Source: Pseudoxanthomonas indica (GTDB taxonomy: Bacteria > Pseudomonadota > Gammaproteobacteria > Xanthomonadales > Xanthomonadaceae). Taken from it: a stretch of 64,000 bases of DNA. The notes under the pieces are model-generated. The model had not been told where the DNA came from. It searched no databases and worked only from the letters and a program-made list of their open reading frames with translations. The stretch is from assembly GCF_900167565.1 (NCBI RefSeq), contig NZ_FUZV01000002.1, positions 1,054,001 to 1,118,000 of the forward strand. The letters run 5' to 3'. Shown one piece after another: positions 17,188 through 26,681 of this stretch. Numbering within the stretch: the first letter of the stretch is position 1; each line of letters starts with the position of its first letter. The position numbers and the translations under genes are program-made.

Positions 17188-18912
17188 TCAGCGGACTTCC
17201 GCGATCTGGGGATCCGATGATGCTGCCGCGGTGATCTGCCGGGCGCTATCCACCAACTGCACGAACTCGCGACGCAGGCCGAAACGATCCTCGCCCATGC
17301 TGCCTTCGGCGGCGCGACGCACGTCGTCCCATTGCCAGCTGTCAATGTTCTTTCCGCCACGCAACAGGTCGGCGTACGCGGCTACGGCGCTGGCAAACCG
17401 GAAGCGCGCACTGGGATGGCGGGCGATGTCAGCGGCGGCGATCGGCGCTTCGATCAACTGGCTGCGATCCTGAGCCGGCAGCTTGTAGCGCAAGCGCAGA
17501 TGGGCCAGTTCGTTGCGGTCGACACCTGCCTTGTTGGAAATAGCTGCGGGCTCCCCGTAACGCAGGGCTGGCAAACGGGGGGCGTGGCTGCCCACGGGCG
17601 TGATCTCGTACAGCGCGGTCACTTCATGTCCGGCGCCGATATCGCCTGCATCCACCTTGTCGTTGGCGAAGTCCTGGTCCTTCAGCACGCGGTTCTCGTA
17701 GCCGATCAAGCGATACTCGGCCACCATCGCCGGATTGAACTCGATCTGGATTTTCACATCGCGGGCAATGGTGAGCAGAGTGGACTGCATTTCGTCCACC
17801 AGCACCTTGCGTGCTTCCTGCAGCGTATCGATATAGGCGTGATTGCCATCGCCGACATCGGCCAGCTCTTCGGCCATCGCATCGTTGTAGTTACCCGCGC
17901 CAAAGCCCAGCGTGCTCAGGGCGATACCGCTCTTGCGCTGATCCGCCACCAGCGTCTTGAGCGCTTCGCGATCGATGATGCCGACATTGAAGTCGCCATC
18001 GGTGGCCAGGATGACGCGATTGACGCCCTCCTTGGCGAACGCTTGCCTGGCCATCGAATAGGCCAGGCGGATGCCATCGCCGCCGTTGGTGCTGCCGCCG
18101 GCCTGCAGGCGATCCAGTGCGGCGAGAATCGTGTCCTGGCGATCCCCCGGCGTGGGCGGCAAGACCAGACCCGCCGAGCCGGCATAGACCACGATGGACA
18201 CGCGATCCTGTGCGCGCAGTTGCCGGGTCAGTTGGGCGAAGGCCTGCTTGAGCAGGGGCAGCTTGTCTTCGGACTCCATCGAGCCGGAGGTGTCGATCAG
18301 GAACACCAGGTTGGCCGGTGGCAGCGTCGCTTTCGGCACGTCATAGCCCTTGATGCCGATCATCAGCAATTGGCGTTGCGCATTCCACGGCGCTGGCGCG
18401 AGTTCCGTGCTCACCCGGAATGGCTGCTCGCGGTTGCCCGGGCCGGGATGGCCGTAGTCGAAGTAGTTGATCAGTTCCTCGGCGCGCACCGAGTCCGCCG
18501 GCGGACGAACGCCTTGGCGCAGCATGCGCCGCACATTGCTGTAGCTGCCGGTGTCCACGTCCACCGAGAACGTGGACACGGCTTGTTCGCGGGTGCGGTG
18601 GACCGGGTTGTCGTCATGGCCGGCGTAGTTCTCGGTATTGGCGATGCCGGGCGCGGGCGGTGCGGGTGGCGGCGGCGCATAGGCCAACAGGGTGCGGCTC
18701 TCGTTCTGGCTGCGCGCACGCCTGGCGGCCATGTCGGCGCTGGAGCGGGCGTAAGCCTCTGCGCGGGCATCGACGGATTCCAGCGTGGTCGCAGCTTGGC
18801 TGGCGGCGGCGGCGGCGTCGGCGGATGGTGCATCGGCCGGCCGCGGTTGCGACTGGCAAGCGACCAGCAAGGCGCAGGCAAGCAGGGCAAGGCAGGGTTG
18901 AGTCAGGCGCAT
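17188..18912 (-). CDS. vWA-domain lipoprotein, YfbK family
   Basis: A 574-residue protein. The N-terminus is a lipoprotein signal with lipobox LVAC and Cys19. A low-complexity Ala/Asp region follows, then a von Willebrand factor A domain with an intact metal-ion-dependent adhesion site (DTSGSM, later ATDGDF). The C-terminal part resembles the DUF3520 region of YfbK proteins. GGGAG lies seven bases upstream of the ATG. These proteins are thought to act at the cell envelope in protein-protein contacts; no enzymatic role is established. It stands alone, convergent with the toxin gene and followed on its upstream side by xseA on the same strand. Confidence 0.85.
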   Translation of the reverse strand: MRLTQPCLALLACALLVACQSQPRPADAPSADAAAAASQAATTLESVDARAEAYARSSADMAARRARSQNESRTLLAYAPPPPAPPAPGIANTENYAGHDDNPVHRTREQAVSTFSVDVDTGSYSNVRRMLRQGVRPPADSVRAEELINYFDYGHPGPGNREQPFRVSTELAPAPWNAQRQLLMIGIKGYDVPKATLPPANLVFLIDTSGSMESEDKLPLLKQAFAQLTRQLRAQDRVSIVVYAGSAGLVLPPTPGDRQDTILAALDRLQAGGSTNGGDGIRLAYSMARQAFAKEGVNRVILATDGDFNVGIIDREALKTLVADQRKSGIALSTLGFGAGNYNDAMAEELADVGDGNHAYIDTLQEARKVLVDEMQSTLLTIARDVKIQIEFNPAMVAEYRLIGYENRVLKDQDFANDKVDAGDIGAGHEVTALYEITPVGSHAPRLPALRYGEPAAISNKAGVDRNELAHLRLRYKLPAQDRSQLIEAPIAAADIARHPSARFRFASAVAAYADLLRGGKNIDSWQWDDVRRAAEGSMGEDRFGLRREFVQLVDSARQITAAASSDPQIAEVR

Positions 18913-18988
18913 GGCGGTTCTCCCGTTGGGTCGGGAGGATGAACGTGCCTGCGGTCGGGGTGGGGTTAAGCGATGCCGCGCGGCTTGC

Positions 18989-20320
18989 TCAACGCTCCAC
19001 GCGCAACTTCAAATGGCCGTCGCTGAGCTGCGCGCTGACGGCATCGCCGGCCTGTACCTGCTCGACCGACCGCACCAGCTGGCCATTTTCGCGGGTGACG
19101 ATGGCATAACCACGCGCCACCGTGGCCAGCGGGCTGACCGCGGTCAGCGAACGCGCCAGGCCGCGCAGTTTGAGTGAGTCGCGCTGGAGCTGGCGGGCGA
19201 TGCTGGCCTGCGGTCGCAAACTCAGCGCCTGCAGGCGATCGCGCAGCTGCGCCAGGCGACGGCTGGGCTGGGTGGCACGCAGCACGGCGTCGGCATGGCG
19301 CAGGCGGGCCTGTCGCGATTGCAACTGCTCCCGCCACAGCGCCTGCAATCGGCGCAGGGCTTCGTCCTGGCGCCGCCGGATAAACTCGAGGCGCGCTTGT
19401 GGACGCAGCGCATTCAAACGCAGGGCGGCGCGATCACTGCGTTGTATCGCATCGCGCAGGTGCCGGCGCTGGATCTCGGTGGCGTGGCGTTGCAGCGCGC
19501 GCAGGTGGCTGGCCAGGTCGCGATGATCCGGCACCAGCAGCTCGGCGGCCACGGACGGCGTGGGCGCGCGCAGATCCGCGGCAAAGTCGGCCAGAGTGAA
19601 GTCGGTTTCGTGGCCGACGGCCGATACCACCGGCACCGGCGAAGCGGCAATCGTGCGCGCCAGTTGTTCGTCGTTGAAGGCCCACAGGTCCTCCAGCGAA
19701 CCGCCGCCGCGGGTGAGCAGCAGCACGTCGTAGCGCTCGCTCCGTGCCGCGCGTTGCAGCATCGAGACGATCTGGGCGGGGGCGGCTTCGCCCTGCACCT
19801 GCACGGGCAGCACATCCACTTCCAGCAAGGGGTAGCGTCGCGCCAGCACGCTGAGCACATCACGCACCGCCGCGCCGCTGGGCGAGGTGATCACGCCCAG
19901 TCGCTGCACGTGCGCGGGCAGGGCGCGCTTGCGGCCTTCATCGAACAGGCCCTCGGCAGCCAGCTTGGCGCGCAGTTGTTCGAACGCGCGGCGCAACGCG
20001 CCTTCACCGGCTTCTTCCATGTGGTCGATGACCAGCTGGTAGTCGCCGCGCGCTTCATACAGCGTGAGCCGGCCGCGCACCAGCACGCGCAGGCCTTCGC
20101 GCGGGACGAATTTCAGCCACTGGCTCTTGGGCTTGAACATCGCGCTGCGTATCTGCGCGCGCGCGTCCTTGAGGGTGAAGTACAGATGGCCCGAGGCGGG
20201 GCGGGTCACGTTGCCCAGTTCGCCTTCCACCCAGATCAATGGGAACGCGCCTTCCAGCAGATCGCGCGCCAGCGTGTTGAGCTGGGTGGGAGTGAGGATG
20301 TCGCGGGCCGGAGATTCCAT
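18989..20320 (-). CDS. xseA: Exodeoxyribonuclease VII large subunit
   Basis: A 443-residue protein matching XseA from end to end. The N-terminal OB-fold begins [26 protein letters not shown]. The catalytic domain carries [32 protein letters not shown] and [25 protein letters not shown] long Arg-rich coiled-coil region precedes the C-terminus. With XseB it degrades single-stranded DNA in either direction, in repair and recombination. xseB is not in the window. No ribosome site is apparent; TAACTT lies six bases upstream of the ATG, so the mRNA may be leaderless. Confidence 0.96.
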   Translation of the reverse strand: MESPARDILTPTQLNTLARDLLEGAFPLIWVEGELGNVTRPASGHLYFTLKDARAQIRSAMFKPKSQWLKFVPREGLRVLVRGRLTLYEARGDYQLVIDHMEEAGEGALRRAFEQLRAKLAAEGLFDEGRKRALPAHVQRLGVITSPSGAAVRDVLSVLARRYPLLEVDVLPVQVQGEAAPAQIVSMLQRAARSERYDVLLLTRGGGSLEDLWAFNDEQLARTIAASPVPVVSAVGHETDFTLADFAADLRAPTPSVAAELLVPDHRDLASHLRALQRHATEIQRRHLRDAIQRSDRAALRLNALRPQARLEFIRRRQDEALRRLQALWREQLQSRQARLRHADAVLRATQPSRRLAQLRDRLQALSLRPQASIARQLQRDSLKLRGLARSLTAVSPLATVARGYAIVTRENGQLVRSVEQVQAGDAVSAQLSDGHLKLRVER

Positions 20321-20326
20321 CCGACT

Positions 20327-20332
20327 AAGTTA
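20327..20332 (-). promoter_or_regulatory. TANNNT box (TAACTT) six bases before xseA ATG
   Basis: Minus-strand TAACTT is followed by six bases and the ATG, with no Shine-Dalgarno sequence. It would set transcription start at or beside the start codon. Confidence 0.4.
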
Positions 20333-20359
20333 ACCGATCCGCGCGCCCGGCCTGGTGGT

Positions 20360-20896
20360 TCAGTCGATGTTCCTGCGCTCGGGCCCCGGCCGCTTGAGCA
20401 ACTTGCGTTGCAGCGAGCGCCGGTGCATGCCCAGCAGGCGCGCTGCCGCGGAAATGTTGCCGTCGGTTTCGGCCAATGCCTGCTGGATGTGTTCCCACTC
20501 CAGGCGATGCAGCGGCGTCATGGTGTCTTCGGGCTCGGCCGCTTCGGATTTCTCCACGCCCAGTGCACGCAGGATCGAGGTCAGCGAGGCCGGTTTGGGC
20601 AGGTAGTCGTCGGCGCCACGCTTGATCGACTCCACCGCGGTGGCCACGCTGGCGTAACCGGTGACCAGCAGGATGCGCATGTCCTCGCGCAGCTCGCGCA
20701 GCGGTTCAATCAGCTGCAGGCCGGAGGATTCGCCCAGCTTCAGATCCACCAGTGCGAAATCCGGCGGCTGCTGGCGCGCCAGCTCCAGCGCCTCGCTGGC
20801 GTTCAAGGCGATGCGGGTGTCGATGCCGCGCCGCGCCAGGCTGCGCTGGAGGGTGCGGGCGTACAGCTCATCGTCGTCAATCAACAGGCCATTCAT
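20360..20896 (-). CDS. RegA/PrrA-type response regulator
   Basis: A 178-residue two-domain regulator. The receiver domain has the acidic pair DDD near the start, phospho-acceptor D51 in LVDLKL, and the conserved Lys of YLPKPAS. A short linker leads to a Fis-type helix-turn-helix (NISAAARLLGMHRRSLQRKL). This matches RegA/PrrA/ActR proteins, which control respiratory and redox genes. The ATG overlaps the stop of the histidine kinase gene (ATGA), so the two form a coupled pair. Target genes cannot be named from this sequence. Confidence 0.9.
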   Translation of the reverse strand: MNGLLIDDDELYARTLQRSLARRGIDTRIALNASEALELARQQPPDFALVDLKLGESSGLQLIEPLRELREDMRILLVTGYASVATAVESIKRGADDYLPKPASLTSILRALGVEKSEAAEPEDTMTPLHRLEWEHIQQALAETDGNISAAARLLGMHRRSLQRKLLKRPGPERRNID

Positions 20897-22113
20897 GGAA
20901 ACTCCTTGCGACCAAAACGCACCGGCAAGCGGAAGGTGACGCACACGCCTCGCGGCTGCACGGTGTGGATGCTCAACGAACCGCCCAGGCGCTCGACGGT
21001 GGCATGTGACAGGGCCAGGCCCACGCCCATGCCTTCGGGTTTGCTGCTGCGGAACAGGCCTTCGGAGCTGAAGGGCAGGTTTTCATGGAAACCCTTGCCC
21101 TCGTCACGCACGTCGCCGATCAGTTCGTCCTGTTCGCAGCGCAGACGCAGGAACACGCGCTGCGAGCCAGCCTGGGTGCTGGCATCGGCGGCGTTGTTGA
21201 GCAGCGCCTGCAGCAGGTGGCCAATCGAAGGTTCCACCCGCAGGTTGGGCGGCAGCACGCCTTCGCGCCGCAAATCGATGGTGGGCCGCACCAGTTGCCA
21301 GCGATCAATCACGCGGTCCAGATCGACGCTGGCGCGGAATCCCATCTCCGCCGACGCCGCCAGTTCGCGCACGCGATCGCGGCACAGGTCGACCAGCTGG
21401 CGCAGGGTGTGGGCGTCCTCGCGGATGCCGTCATCGTCGGTCTGCTCGCTGATTTCTTCACTGAGCAGGGTCATTGTGGCCAGCGGGGTATTCAGTTCAT
21501 GTGCCACGGCGGCGGCATGCGTGGCCAGGGCCACGATGCCTTCATTGCGGGCGAAGCGCTCGCGCAACGTGGACACCTCGCGCTCGCGCAGGCGCAAGGC
21601 GGAGACCAGGCGGGTGGAGAAGTACAGCACCACACCGACCGACAGCAGGAAGTTCACCGCCATGCCCCACAGATGCAGGCGGGTGCTGTGCAGCTCCGGC
21701 AATGGCTGGCCGAACACCGACATCAGCCCGTAACCGAGCAACGAGGCCGCCGCGGTGGCCAGCACCCAGCGCAATGGCAGGGCCAGCGCCGCCACCACGT
21801 TGAGCAGCAGGAACATCGGGCTGAAGGGATTGGTGATGCCGCCGCTGCAGGCCAGCAGCCAGGACAGCACGGCCACGTCCACCAACATGTGCAGGAAGGC
21901 CGTGCGCGAGGAGTCCGGCCCCGGGTGGCGGCTGCGCCAGGTGGCGTAGATGTTGAAAGCCGCCAGCACCGCGATTCCGCCCCACAACGGCCCGCGTGGC
22001 AGCGGGATGTCCATCCATTCGGTGGCGACCAGGACCGTCACGGCCTGGCCGGTGATGGCGACCCAGCGCAGGTTGCACAGGGTGCGCAGGAAACTCGGAG
22101 ACGACATGGGCAT
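20893..22113 (-). CDS. RegB/PrrB-type redox-sensing histidine kinase
   Basis: A 406-residue kinase with six predicted membrane helices in the first 165 residues. Between helices 3 and 4 lies GGITNPF (91-97), which fits the GGxxNPF quinone-binding motif of RegB. The H-box is HELNTPLATM with H205, close to the HELGTPL of RegB. The ATPase domain shows NNAADAS, DEGKGF and GMGVGLAL. In RegB, ubiquinone binding and a redox Cys tune kinase activity; no cysteine is visible near the H-box, so quinone sensing is the likelier input. Starts at GTG 22119 and ATG 22107 are alternatives to 22113. Confidence 0.9.
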   Translation of the reverse strand: MPMSSPSFLRTLCNLRWVAITGQAVTVLVATEWMDIPLPRGPLWGGIAVLAAFNIYATWRSRHPGPDSSRTAFLHMLVDVAVLSWLLACSGGITNPFSPMFLLLNVVAALALPLRWVLATAAASLLGYGLMSVFGQPLPELHSTRLHLWGMAVNFLLSVGVVLYFSTRLVSALRLREREVSTLRERFARNEGIVALATHAAAVAHELNTPLATMTLLSEEISEQTDDDGIREDAHTLRQLVDLCRDRVRELAASAEMGFRASVDLDRVIDRWQLVRPTIDLRREGVLPPNLRVEPSIGHLLQALLNNAADASTQAGSQRVFLRLRCEQDELIGDVRDEGKGFHENLPFSSEGLFRSSKPEGMGVGLALSHATVERLGGSLSIHTVQPRGVCVTFRLPVRFGRKEFP

Positions 22114-22119
22114 GCGCAC

Positions 22120-22125
22120 ATGCTA
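22120..22125 (-). promoter_or_regulatory. TANNNT box (TAGCAT) six bases before the kinase ATG
   Basis: Minus-strand TAGCAT is followed by six bases and the ATG at 22113. No ribosome site is seen. The box supports the 22113 start over the neighbouring GTG and ATG. Confidence 0.4.
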
Positions 22126-22218
22126 GTCGAAGCGGCCGGACCTCACCCGTGACGGGCGGTCGCAGCGGCCCTGCCGGGCGCTCAGGCCACGGTAGGCCGG
22201 GGGATGCGGTACACGATC

Positions 22219-22224
22219 TAGAAT
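22219..22224 (+). promoter_or_regulatory. Minus-10 box (TAGAAT) six bases before ispG ATG
   Basis: TAGAAT matches the -10 consensus at 5 of 6 positions and is followed by AGGCGC and the ATG. A -35 hexamer is not evident 17 bases upstream. Confidence 0.45.
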
Positions 22225-22230
22225 AGGCGC

Positions 22231-23496
22231 ATGCACGACGCCGTCACCCGCCCCACGCCCCCCGCCGACGCCACCGCCTGGCCCCGCCGCATCACCCATG
22301 CTGTCGATATCGGCGGGGTCAAAGTGGGCGGCGGCCAGCCCGTGGTGGTGCAGTCAATGACCAACACCGACACTGCCGATGTCGCCAGCAGCGTCAAGCA
22401 GGTCGCCGACCTGTGGCGGGCTGGTTCGGAACTGGTACGGCTGACCGTCAACAATCCCGAGTCCGCAGCCGCCATCCCGCGCATCCGCGAGAAGCTGGAC
22501 ATGATGGGCGTGCCGGTGCCGCTGATTGGCGACTTCCACTACAACGGTCACACCTTGCTGAGCGGCGAGCCGGCCTGCGCCGAGGCGCTGGCCAAGTACC
22601 GCATCAACCCGGGCAATGTGGGCTTCGGCAAGAAGAAGGACACCCAGTTCGCCCAGCTCATCGAGTTCGCCATCCGCTACAACAAGCCGGTGCGCATCGG
22701 CGCCAACTGGGGCTCGCTGGACCAGTCGCTGGCGGCGCAGCTGATGGACGAGAACCATGCCCGCGAACAACCCTGGGACGCCGGCCGCGTGCTGCGCGAG
22801 GCGTTGATCCGCTCGGCGGTGGATTCGGCCGAGCGCGCGGTGGAGCTGGGCCTGGCGCGCGATCGCATCGTGCTGTCGGCCAAGGTCAGTGGCGTGCAGG
22901 AATTGATCGCGGTCTATCGCGACATGGCCCAGCGTTCGGAGTTCGCCCTGCACCTGGGCCTGACCGAAGCGGGTATCGGCAGCAAAGGCATCGTCGCCTC
23001 GGCGGCCGCGCTGTCGGTGCTGCTGCAGGAAGGCATCGGCGACACCATCCGCATCTCGCTGACGCCCGAGCCGGGCCAGTCGCGCACGCAGGAAGTGATT
23101 GTCGCGCAGGAACTGCTGCAGACCACCGGCCAGCGCGCCTTCACCCCGATGGTCACCGCCTGTCCCGGTTGCGGCCGCACGACCTCCGAGTTCTTCCAGG
23201 AACTGGCCAAGGTGGTGCAGAACCACGTGCGCGGGCAGATGCCGGTGTGGAAGATCAGTCACCCCGGTGCGGAGAACATGACCCTGGCGGTGATGGGCTG
23301 CATCGTCAACGGCCCGGGCGAGTCACGCCACGCCAACATCGGCATCTCTCTGCCGGGCACCGGCGAGGCGCCGGCGGCGCCGGTCTTCATCGATGGCGAG
23401 AAGAAGCTGACCCTGCGCGGCGAGAACATCGCACAGGAGTTCGTGGCGGTGATCGACGAATATGTCGAGCAGAAATACCGCCGTGTCGCCGGTTGA
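22231..23496 (+). CDS. ispG: 4-hydroxy-3-methylbut-2-en-1-yl diphosphate synthase (IspG/GcpE)
   Basis: A 421-residue iron-sulfur enzyme of the MEP isoprenoid pathway. The TIM-barrel N-terminus contains [11 protein letters not shown]. The C-terminal 4Fe-4S domain uses C311 and C314 (CPGC) and C357, with E364 of NGPGE as the fourth ligand. It reduces the cyclodiphosphate intermediate to HMBPP. The GSLDQSL segment (about 165-172) and following insertion are typical of proteobacterial IspG. Its last 35 bases overlap the start of the next gene. A -10-like box just before the ATG suggests a leaderless or nearly leaderless message. Confidence 0.97.
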   Translation: MHDAVTRPTPPADATAWPRRITHAVDIGGVKVGGGQPVVVQSMTNTDTADVASSVKQVADLWRAGSELVRLTVNNPESAAAIPRIREKLDMMGVPVPLIGDFHYNGHTLLSGEPACAEALAKYRINPGNVGFGKKKDTQFAQLIEFAIRYNKPVRIGANWGSLDQSLAAQLMDENHAREQPWDAGRVLREALIRSAVDSAERAVELGLARDRIVLSAKVSGVQELIAVYRDMAQRSEFALHLGLTEAGIGSKGIVASAAALSVLLQEGIGDTIRISLTPEPGQSRTQEVIVAQELLQTTGQRAFTPMVTACPGCGRTTSEFFQELAKVVQNHVRGQMPVWKISHPGAENMTLAVMGCIVNGPGESRHANIGISLPGTGEAPAAPVFIDGEKKLTLRGENIAQEFVAVIDEYVEQKYRRVAG

Positions 23497-24187
23497 GGCG
23501 GTCCGGCAGGGCCTGACTTACCTGTTTGACCTGCTGCGCCAGCGCGCGTGGCGGTTGGCGTTGCTGTTCGTGGGCCTGCTGCTGCCGTTGTGGGTATTCG
23601 CGGAGCTCGCCGAGGAAGTGCACGAGCTGGAAGAGTTCGTGTTCGACGCCCCCTTGCTGATGCATCTGCATGCGGTCGCCACGCCGGCGCTGGATCGCTT
23701 CTTCATCCATGTATCGGCGGCTGGCTACCACTACGGCGTGGTGCCGATCGATATTGCGCTGGTCTTGCTGCTGCTGGTGATCCGGCGCTGGCGCGAGGCC
23801 TTGTTCACCGGTTGCGCGTTTGCCGGCTCGGCCCTGCTCAACCTGGCCACCAAGCACGCGTTCCAGCGCGATCGGCCCAGCCTGTGGGAATCGGTGTCGC
23901 CGGAATCCACCTTCAGTTTTCCCAGCGGTCACGCCATGGGCTCGATGACCCTGGCAATGACGGTGTTCCTGCTGGCGTGGCACACACGCTGGCGCTGGCC
24001 GGTGGCGGTCGCCGCGCTGGTGTTCGTCCTGTTGGTGGGCCTGTCGCGCATTTACCTGGGCGTGCATTACCCCTCGGACATCATCGGCGGCTGGGCCGCC
24101 GGCATGGCCTGGGTGGTGGGCGTGTACCTGGTGATCTATCGCGGTGGGCGGCCGTGGCGGCGCGAGCCAGCTCAGTCCAGTTCGTAG
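23462..24187 (+). CDS. PAP2-family phosphatase, membrane
   Basis: A 241-residue integral-membrane phosphatase. All three signature motifs are present: KHAFQRDRP (KX6RP), FPSGHAM (PSGH), and [12 protein letters not shown] (SRX5HX3D). Five to six hydrophobic helices surround them. Family members dephosphorylate undecaprenyl diphosphate, phosphatidate or lipid A precursors on the periplasmic side. Since ispG makes isoprenoid precursors, an undecaprenyl-diphosphate phosphatase role is attractive but not proven. The ATG lies within the ispG 3' end. The 3' end overlaps the convergent VOC gene by 16 bases. Confidence 0.88.
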   Translation: MSSRNTAVSPVEAVRQGLTYLFDLLRQRAWRLALLFVGLLLPLWVFAELAEEVHELEEFVFDAPLLMHLHAVATPALDRFFIHVSAAGYHYGVVPIDIALVLLLLVIRRWREALFTGCAFAGSALLNLATKHAFQRDRPSLWESVSPESTFSFPSGHAMGSMTLAMTVFLLAWHTRWRWPVAVAALVFVLLVGLSRIYLGVHYPSDIIGGWAAGMAWVVGVYLVIYRGGRPWRREPAQSSS

Positions 24188-24522
24188 AACTGGAAACACA
24201 CGCCCGAAGGTGCGATGAGGTGGAACTCGCGCCGGCCCCAGGATTTCATTTCCAGCGGCCCGACCTGGGCGGGCAGGGTCGCGTATTCGACATACAACGC
24301 GTCCAGTCCCGTCACGCCGATGCTGAAGCTGGCGTTGTCGGCCCAGAGACGTTCGCCATTCCGGACCAGGTGGAAGGCCACGCCATCGCGCTCGATGCCG
24401 GCCATGTCGCCTTCCTGCCAGATGGCGCGGAAGCCCATGCCGTCGATGTAGAAGTCCAATGCCTCAAGCAAGCATGGCCCCGCCGGCAGCATCGGCGTGA
24501 CCATCCCGAATCGTGTTGCCAT
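24172..24522 (-). CDS. VOC-superfamily (glyoxalase/bleomycin-resistance-like) protein
   Basis: A 116-residue single-module protein of the vicinal oxygen chelate fold. Visible features are the LEALDFYIDGMGFRAIW strand-helix, the GVAFHLV segment, and the C-terminal [18 protein letters not shown] typical of the fold. GGGGAG lies eight bases upstream of the ATG. Members include glyoxalases, dioxygenases and antibiotic-binding proteins, so the activity cannot be named. It overlaps the PAP2 gene tail to tail and stands alone on this strand. Confidence 0.8.
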   Translation of the reverse strand: MATRFGMVTPMLPAGPCLLEALDFYIDGMGFRAIWQEGDMAGIERDGVAFHLVRNGERLWADNASFSIGVTGLDALYVEYATLPAQVGPLEMKSWGRREFHLIAPSGVCFQFYELD

Positions 24523-24702
24523 GTGGTGATCTCCCCCCGGAGACGTACAGCGTAGGAGAGCGTCTGGCGTGCCGCAACGGCGTTGCGTGCGAGCGTAAGC
24601 AAAGTAACGCAATGTTTCCTGGATGGCGCTTGTGGCGATGCGTGCGTGGCCCGAACATACGCCCACAGCGTCGTCGTCGGCGCGAAGCAGCGGAAGCACG
24701 AC

Positions 24703-25689
24703 ATGCAGCAACTGGTCGAAGTCTTTGGCGTGTGGCTGGTCTTCGTCAATGTCCTGGCGTTGTCGCTGGGTCTGCCGGTGCCGGCGCTGCCCACGTTGAT
24801 CCTGGTCGGCGCGGGCATCCAGCTGCATGCCGATCCGGCCTGGCCGGCACTGCTCGGCGTATTGGCCGTGTCGATCAGCGCCAGCCTGCTGGGCGATGCC
24901 GCCTGGTATTACGCCGGTCGCCGTTACGGCATGCGCACGCTGCAATCGCTGTGCCGGTTGTCGCTCTCGCGCGACAGCTGCATGAAGCAGACCGAGCGCT
25001 TCTACAGCCGCTTCGGCGTGCGCGTGCTGACCGTGGCCAAATTCGTGCCGGGCCTGTCGATGGTGTCGGTGCCGCTGGCCGGCGCCATGCAGGCCAGCCT
25101 GCCGCGTTTCCTGCGCTATGACGGCATCGGCGCCGCATTGTGGGCCAGCCTGGGCCTGGCGTTGGGGGCGATCTTTGCGCGCCAGGTGGAGCAGGTGATC
25201 GACATCCTCTCGCAGTTGGGCGGTGGCACCGTCGCCGTGCTGCTGATCGGTCTGACCGCCTACATCGGCTATCGCTGGTGGCGGCGCCGCAGCCTGTTCA
25301 AGATGCTGGAAACGCAGCGGGTGGAGGTGGCGGAACTGCAGTCGCATCTGCAGACGTCGCCACTGCCGCTGCTGCTGGATATCCGCGCGCCCGGCCTGCG
25401 CGATGTCGATCCTTTCATTATCCCCGGCGCCGAGTTTGCCGATGAGCGCAAGCTGGAACCGATCCTGGCCGCGCATCCGCGCGATACCCGGATCGTGATC
25501 TACTGCGCCTGCCCGAACGAGGTCTCTGCCGCCTGGATGGCGGCGCAGTTGCGTCGGCATGGCTTCACCAACGTCCTGCCTTTGCGGGGTGGTATCGATG
25601 CCTGGCGTGCCGCCGGCTTTCCCGTGGTCGCCATCCCGCCCGGCAATGCCTCGTTGCCAGCCAACGCCGAGGCCAGCGCCGACGCCTGA
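24703..25689 (+). CDS. DedA-family membrane protein fused to rhodanese domain
   Basis: A 328-residue two-domain protein. Residues 1-200 are a DedA (VTT/SNARE-associated) membrane domain with GLPVPALPTL, GDAAWYYAGRRYG and the conserved FVPGLSMVSVPLAGAM. After a final helix and RWWRRR, residues 215-320 form a rhodanese domain with the catalytic-loop Cys in YCACPNEVSA. DedA proteins are lipid scramblases or undecaprenyl-phosphate recyclers; rhodaneses carry persulfide sulfur. The fused role is unknown. I chose the ATG at 24703, which has GGAAG upstream and begins the membrane domain. The fusion is known in related bacteria to my recollection. Confidence 0.87.
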   Translation: MQQLVEVFGVWLVFVNVLALSLGLPVPALPTLILVGAGIQLHADPAWPALLGVLAVSISASLLGDAAWYYAGRRYGMRTLQSLCRLSLSRDSCMKQTERFYSRFGVRVLTVAKFVPGLSMVSVPLAGAMQASLPRFLRYDGIGAALWASLGLALGAIFARQVEQVIDILSQLGGGTVAVLLIGLTAYIGYRWWRRRSLFKMLETQRVEVAELQSHLQTSPLPLLLDIRAPGLRDVDPFIIPGAEFADERKLEPILAAHPRDTRIVIYCACPNEVSAAWMAAQLRRHGFTNVLPLRGGIDAWRAAGFPVVAIPPGNASLPANAEASADA

Positions 25690-25692
25690 GCC

Positions 25693-26580
25693 TCAGGGCT
25701 GGATGCAGACCCGGTTGCGACCTTCGCTCTTGGCGCGATACAGGCCGGCGTCGGCCGCCGCCATCATCCGGCTGCAGGTATCGCGATGCGGATTGAGCGC
25801 AGCGATTCCGATGCTCACGGTGATGTGTTGATCTTCTCCGCCCGGCTTGAACACCGAATCGGCGATGGCCTGGCGCAGGCGCTCGGCGAAACCGAACGCC
25901 GCTTCGCTGTCGCACTCCGGCAGCAACACCGCGAACTCCTCGCCGCCGATGCGCGCGGCGGCATCGTCATTGCGCACGTGGCGACGCAGGATTGCCGCAA
26001 TCTGGCGCAGCACATGGTCGCCGGAAATGTGGCCGTAGCGATCATTGATCGGCTTGAACAGATCCACGTCGATGATGCACATCGCCAACGGCCGCTGGTG
26101 CCGCATGGCGCGGGCGATTTCGCGATCGACCGTGTCGATGAAGTGACGGCGGTTGTACAGCTCGGTCAGCGCGTCATGCGTGGCGAGCTGGTAGATCTCT
26201 TCGTGGTAGTGCGCTTCCAGGCTGGCATGGCTGATGAACTTCAGGATGCTTTCGCCCAGGGTCAGGTGATCACCGTCCTGCAGTTCGGCCTCGCTGATCG
26301 GCGCTTCGTTCAGGCGGGTGGGATTGGTGGCCTGCAGATCGCGCACGCGGTAACGGTCGCCTTCGCGCCAGATTTCGCAGTGTCGGCGCGAGACGCTGGC
26401 ATGCGGGATGTGCAGGTCTGCCTCGCGTGAGCGACCCACCACCACCGGCTGCTCATCGATGTCGGCGCGCCGGCCCAGGCCTTCGCCCTGGATGACCACC
26501 ACGCACGCCGAACGCGTGCCGCGCGGCGTCGGGCCGTCGCTGCAGATCGTGCGCTGGGTGGTGTCGTGGTCGGGGGCCAT
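25693..26580 (-). CDS. FHA-GGDEF diguanylate cyclase
   Basis: A 295-residue soluble protein. An N-terminal forkhead-associated domain (about 25-115) has the phosphothreonine-binding core GRSREADLHIPHASVSRRH and the later NPTRLN. A short helix links it to a GGDEF domain with the active motif GGEEF, the inhibitory-site RNDD five residues before it, and DVDLFKPINDRYGH for metal and nucleotide binding. It should make cyclic-di-GMP, gated by binding of a phosphothreonine partner. The start lies 101 bases from the divergent Ser/Thr kinase gene, a likely partner. Four bases separate its stop from the DedA gene. Confidence 0.92.
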   Translation of the reverse strand: MAPDHDTTQRTICSDGPTPRGTRSACVVVIQGEGLGRRADIDEQPVVVGRSREADLHIPHASVSRRHCEIWREGDRYRVRDLQATNPTRLNEAPISEAELQDGDHLTLGESILKFISHASLEAHYHEEIYQLATHDALTELYNRRHFIDTVDREIARAMRHQRPLAMCIIDVDLFKPINDRYGHISGDHVLRQIAAILRRHVRNDDAAARIGGEEFAVLLPECDSEAAFGFAERLRQAIADSVFKPGGEDQHITVSIGIAALNPHRDTCSRMMAAADAGLYRAKSEGRNRVCIQP

Positions 26581-26681
26581 GCGCCGTGGGAGGTCAGTGC
26601 GGCAGGGCGTCGAGTGTAGCCGGTCCGGGCGGACACTGCCGCCGCATCTGGGTACCATGCAGGCCTCCAGGGGGATTGACC

